Part shown: piece by piece, positions 40,901 to 42,900 of the stretch
Numbering within the stretch: position 1 is the first letter of the stretch
Layout: each line of letters opens with the position of its first letter
NCBI GenBank assembly: GCA_035649575.1
Contig: DASRJH010000303.1
Span: 1 to 42,900 of the forward strand
DNA: 42,900 nt
Origin: DASVAL01 sp035649575
GTDB taxonomy: Bacteria > Planctomycetota > UBA1135 > UBA2386
Direction: 5' to 3'
Translations under genes and position numbers: made by a program
Notes under the pieces: model-generated
Told to the model about the DNA's origin: nothing
What the model saw: the letters and a program-made list of their open reading frames with translations, nothing else
Database searches by the model: none

Positions 40901-42900
40901 ACGGCGTGCTCGGCCACACCGCGGAAGCGATCTATCCGTTCCTGCAGCAGGTCTCTGGCGTCACCTCGGCGATCCACGAGGAAGCGACCTGCGACCGGCT
41001 GGCGGCGCGGATCGCCGAGCTGCAGGCAGCGGCCAAGACGGACGTGGACCGGCGCGCGCTGCTGCTGCTGACCATGATGGTCGAGCGCCGCGCGGCCGAA
41101 GTGCTGAACCAGCCCGGTCCGCACACCGGCACCGCCGTGCGGGCGATGCAGGCCGCGTTCCGGCAGGGCTGGCTGCCGGGCGAACGGCTGCTGATGGCGG
41201 GCCTGCTCGGCTCGCTCGGCCGGCTGCCGCAGCCCGAGCTGGCGGCGGAGCAGATGCGCCAGCTGAAAGCACTGCACGAGCTGGCGCCGGCCGGCACTCT
41301 CGAGCGGCTGCAGATCGCGCTCTACCTGGACCAGGCGCGCTGGAGCTACGGCCAGCACGACCAGGCGCTCGACCACCTGATCGCGGCGCTCGACGAACTG
41401 CGTGCTTTGTGCGACGGCAAGCTGGCCGCCGACGCCAACGACGCGCTGCAGACGGTGACCGGCTGGTTGGAGCACCGCAAACACTTCGCGCGCGGCGAGA
41501 CGCTGCTGCGCTCCGAGCTGGCGGCGCAGCCCGGCCAGCAGGCCTGGCTGTCGCAGCGCCTGTTCATCCTCTACGTCCGCTGCCTCGAGAACGGCGGCAG
41601 CACCGCGCTCGGCAGCGGTGCTTCGCTCTACGAGAAGGTCCGCCTCGAGCTCGAGCAGTTCCTGTTCCGCGCCGGCGAGAGCCAGCTCCGGGAAGGGATC
41701 ACCACCTTGTGCAACCTGCACCGCGCCGCCATGCGCGCGCACGTCGCGTCCGCGGGCGAGGACCTGCAGGCGTTCGCGCGCCAGCGCATGCCGGAGCTGC
41801 TCACCTGCCAACCCTCCGAGGTGTGGTCCGTGGTGTCGACCGTGGCGCAGACGATCGTCGAGCTGAGCGGGCCGAGGCCGGGCCTGCAGCTCTTGATCGA
41901 GCGGCTCGAGGCCGAGCCGGCCTTTTACGCGCGGCTCGGCCAGGACGGCTGGAACTCGCTGGCCTCGATGCTGGCCGAATGGCGCGTCAAGACCGATCGG
42001 CTCGGCGATCTGGAGCCGCGCCTGCTGCGCATCGTGCTGCGCGAGCTCGAGCGCGACCTGCGGTCGATGCAGCACCGCAACCGCTCGATCTACGCCTCCG
42101 TGCGCAGCGGCCACTTCTGGACCGAGAAGTTCGCGGAGTTCGCGGCCGTGGCCGAGCGCGTGATCGAGCAGAGCCAGGACTCCCCGGCCCGGCTGCTCCA
42201 CGTCGCCGACTACCTGTGGAACGACCTCGAGCTGAAGGAGCGCGCCATCGCCGTGATGACGGCGGCCATCGAGCGCGAGCAGATCCGCGACGACGGCCGC
42301 TGCCGCCTGGTCAGCTGGCTGCACTCGCTCTGCCGGTTCGAGCAGTCTCTGCCCGTGATCGCACCGCTGCTGGCCGACCACCCCGAGAACCTCGACTACC
42401 GCGTGCTGCAGGTGCGGGCTCTGCACGGGGTGAAGCGCGACAGGGAGGCCGAGGCCTTCGTCGCCGACACCGAGAAGCTGTTCCGGGCCACCGGCCGCTG
42501 GACGGAGCAGGCCCTCAACACGCTCGCCCACCTTTCACTGCAGTGCGGCTACCACGCGCGGTCGATCGTCCTGTTCGAGGAGCTGATCCCGCTGCACCAG
42601 CGCACCCAGCCGAACCGCGGCGTCGGCAACGGCACGCTCTCGTACTACTACCAGGCGCTGGCGCAGGCCCGCGTCGCCACAGGCCAGGTCGACGAAGCCG
42701 TCGACGCAGCGGCCTCGGCGATCGTGGCGTGGGGCCGCGACCAGGACAACCGGCGCAGCGCTCTCGAGGCGCTGCTGTCCGTGGTCCGCCAGGTCGCGGA
42801 GCTCGACGCGCTGGTCGCGCGCCACGACTCCAAGGTCGCGTCGAGCGGCAACGACGCGCCCGTGCTGCGCAAGGCCTTCGCCGCCGTCTACGCCGAGCGC
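34963..42900 (+). CDS. Giant secreted FecR-like/VIT/VWA/helical-repeat protein (3' end outside window)
   Basis: At least 2646 residues: the frame from ATG 34963 stays open to the last base. A GGAGAGAGG ribosome site lies about eight bases upstream, and a short signal-like segment (SLLVGFTLFLTP) follows the start. Domains in order: FecR-like beta region about 28-115 (GTALVRPVGRERWTPL, GDQVRTEARGANAV); VIT about 178-305 (TTIEESFVNTTNSTLEGQFL, then FPLPGDASISGFGMWIG); VWA about 418-590 with MIDAS DTSGSMD (D426, S428, S430); IMTPFTSFLVLE at about 707-718, typical after VIT/VWA; an acidic Gln/Asp/Glu linker about 815-870; a beta-rich part about 1000-1156 (AGMWWPTHITTLDGEQRVIG); and from about 1175 on, a long helical TPR-like array (LAETGKLAEAAKAFEAVAAS). 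Relatives of VIT/VWA proteins are usually surface or periplasmic. Likely a large adhesive or scaffold protein; function unknown. Confidence 0.9.
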   Translation, partial: MRLMSPSLLVGFTLFLTPQDPQQPPRTQLAQDGTVGVVLDRQGTALVRPVGRERWTPLHDRARLQPGDQVRTEARGANAVEVELVGGGSFILGPGSLVELTTNSALRLNKGEVEVKGGVHAVKLSGPGFERAIDKALVLRSDGQKSTELKQAPAWLLGYRSSTTDEWMGSLIAQVDGRDVALHVGYHKVTVEVHDQIARTTIEESFVNTTNSTLEGQFLFPLPGDASISGFGMWIGDELVEADIVEKQRARAIYEDILRNRKDPGLLEWSGGNMFKARVFPIWAHSEKRIRISYTQVLPLEGTQVRYRYALRSEMLRKHPLRELSIQVVASSTVPIEKVECKSHEARVRKTGNSASVEFTASEFAPDRDFEVQIGLGRTQGLTVVPHRRGADGYFMLLLSPPGADGVLQRQLVPEGAPLDLLLIADTSGSMDQAARSAQQSFLTALLGCLGQKDRFRLMTCDVTARWLREEEMAADEKGVQAAMQFVEQRPSLGWTDLELAVGQAMASAKAGTTVVYVGDGIATNGAGDDGLAQRLRERAKGSTCTFHAVVTGPTHDRTVLEALASIGGGSVRAADSDPAECARALLAEVAQPAVKDLAVAFEGIATARVYPERLPNLPADAQQVVLGRFLPAGVDGEAQRGTVVVTGVLNGKPVRYTAELLLNAGDEGNSFVPRLWARRHIDALLDQGRSKEIQEQIVACSEEFGIMTPFTSFLVLENDADRERYGVQRRVKMRDGEQFFADARARATAELMRQQMELARTWRVDLRRRMLRELATLGRHVQAIALGSGAREGQYGQIGGARLMPISRAAASEWKDGAEFREQGDDQELGDRELGDQTLDVPAKNAELDAEEYGPPAEAEPSDKPAALDQGKRQVRLEMNERAASGKAMRNRYDWDSLDELNAANWHFARDQRGNYVPQPANYLFPNLPPPKAPQADVPPPDWPAEVLAEIAQLYRQEVLSGLTTGLRLVQRGGYVHPLRGHATSWDRAEGGIGPDGWFVRGMGRSQQTTLQYVLGGKRGIVAVGVRLGRERAAVPADRAEVAFPFRDLSLTDLVRGYASYRAKVEQSDAELMVVTLTAPEPQQYAFRLKIDRRRHVVLESEGLYQGKTSGKTRFQQFVQAAGMWWPTHITTLDGEQRVIGRHELELTECTADEAKGLVAAAARTDDVIMLGAEDPAIDAAKQAAFEGRAGFAEHFAIAMHFAQSQQWDRVSEAWQAAEQAVAGKPGAAWVRALFFAYGRKQQELKELLGQLAPALAARKDGDVVWLAQHLLGTASNALAPNEMLALLDSLEGAFGSGDDVPWQRVTWQRLRATWLQAAGRAPEALELHRQILALQPFEIDAVTAYVDALWRNNERKAAIRCAEENFGGKWADHELTQLYERATNFLWETRELAKLKTVLEAWLQLCPAQEGPWQRWLSTLLFLDQQAEADAWVAATFATELTETLDVAPRARIGAAISYCLGQGWNFSAQNVDERWLRPLADLARGLLKVEDAGWYLSQRILSDWRFLQSDAAARLRGQLAADLAQPEAVEAMAFDRLGRYLAVITWDRAQVDQQLWRTTVDRLKARWTKAADNDRATLAGLVLRLLDAHLEPQEAIAFTRSWLAAANAEQAPEVARQLMRRLVQQDWTEALEDELVTLLPRLQPVTAEALQRKAIGAGAARWLTDRLLRMRIAALMGPEQDSEQLPRAELRQKQATAKKTARTALAARLPKLRAAAGEWTQRPLELERLCLLAEASEQLQQVDGEVRELLVAFPEPLDAMDTVLRERCAFVVAYCATRRQASAGLADGAVALLRGMAAAPAAAEPGYATDWRYHLYRLLIALDRPDALMATLREWIQPEKGESRWRLGYGWLLAETGKLAEAAKAFEAVAASDELGAREYEAMAQWYLVLGRNTERETAQLARYRVMPEHELSNLISQAAYAMQSRGNGMPASLDPDIMRAIQALLHKASYPANHLGSVQRLYEQCKDFRLLESLADGVLGHTAEAIYPFLQQVSGVTSAIHEEATCDRLAARIAELQAAAKTDVDRRALLLLTMMVERRAAEVLNQPGPHTGTAVRAMQAAFRQGWLPGERLLMAGLLGSLGRLPQPELAAEQMRQLKALHELAPAGTLERLQIALYLDQARWSYGQHDQALDHLIAALDELRALCDGKLAADANDALQTVTGWLEHRKHFARGETLLRSELAAQPGQQAWLSQRLFILYVRCLENGGSTALGSGASLYEKVRLELEQFLFRAGESQLREGITTLCNLHRAAMRAHVASAGEDLQAFARQRMPELLTCQPSEVWSVVSTVAQTIVELSGPRPGLQLLIERLEAEPAFYARLGQDGWNSLASMLAEWRVKTDRLGDLEPRLLRIVLRELERDLRSMQHRNRSIYASVRSGHFWTEKFAEFAAVAERVIEQSQDSPARLLHVADYLWNDLELKERAIAVMTAAIEREQIRDDGRCRLVSWLHSLCRFEQSLPVIAPLLADHPENLDYRVLQVRALHGVKRDREAEAFVADTEKLFRATGRWTEQALNTLAHLSLQCGYHARSIVLFEELIPLHQRTQPNRGVGNGTLSYYYQALAQARVATGQVDEAVDAAASAIVAWGRDQDNRRSALEALLSVVRQVAELDALVARHDSKVASSGNDAPVLRKAFAAVYAER

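Noticed and set aside
39538..42531. A 997-codon open frame on the minus strand
   Set aside because: It runs entirely opposite the giant VIT/VWA gene, shows no family motif and is the expected by-product of GC-rich codon use in the true plus-strand frame.
1..42900. tRNA, rRNA, CRISPR arrays, insertion sequences and riboswitches
   Set aside because: The gaps between genes were read on both strands, and no cloverleaf, regularly spaced repeats, transposase motifs or known riboswitch core was recognised; a covariance-model search could still find one.

Overview
The window is GC-rich, densely coded bacterial DNA that most likely comes from a planctomycete. The main taxonomic evidence is the adjacent DUF1549/DUF1553 and DUF1501 genes at 1588-5515, a pairing typical of Planctomycetota. 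A very large VIT/VWA protein, an ECF-type sigma fragment and secreted propeller-like proteins with a recurring C-terminal tail fit that assignment. No rRNA, tRNA, CRISPR array, transposase or phage gene was recognised.

Layout. 1-822 is the 3' part of a DegT-type sugar aminotransferase. A minus-strand run at 756-7605 carries an NDH-2-like dehydrogenase fused to cyclic-nucleotide and CBS domains, then DUF1549/DUF1553, DUF1501 and a methyltransferase. A second minus-strand run at 7761-15302 is a tight six-gene cluster: TIM-barrel isomerase, Gfo/Idh/MocA oxidoreductase, zinc alcohol dehydrogenase, SDR epimerase, GT-C membrane glycosyltransferase and methyltransferase. It looks like a sugar or polyol conversion route coupled to envelope glycosylation. 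A secreted propeller-like protein (15765-17576) and a toxin-antitoxin-like pair (17719-18431, minus) follow.

18677-22708 is a three-subunit molybdenum hydroxylase whose FAD subunit carries the four-cysteine loop known from 4-hydroxybenzoyl-CoA reductase. Next come a secreted beta-helix protein (22712-24430, minus), a DUF427 protein and a fatty acid hydroxylase-like membrane protein. A stress/repair-like operon at 25778-29465 contains a peroxiredoxin with an 81-residue histone-like Lys/Ala tail, a TrmH-family RNA methyltransferase, RarA and a DUF72 protein.

29466-34317 is an unstable-looking stretch: a cysteine-rich secreted protein, gene remnants, a class C beta-lactamase-like hydrolase, a sigma-factor stub and a cysteine synthase-like gene with atypical codons. 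From 34963 to the window end runs one uninterrupted giant gene (at least 2646 codons) for a FecR-like/VIT/VWA/helical-repeat protein.

The strongest candidates for undescribed biology are the NDH-2/cNMP/CBS fusion, the tailed peroxiredoxin beside rarA, the 4-hydroxybenzoyl-CoA reductase-like enzyme without a visible aromatic pathway, the giant VIT/VWA protein, and the recurring C-terminal tail of secreted proteins, of which decayed copies also remain. All functions are inferred by reading the sequence; no database search was possible.
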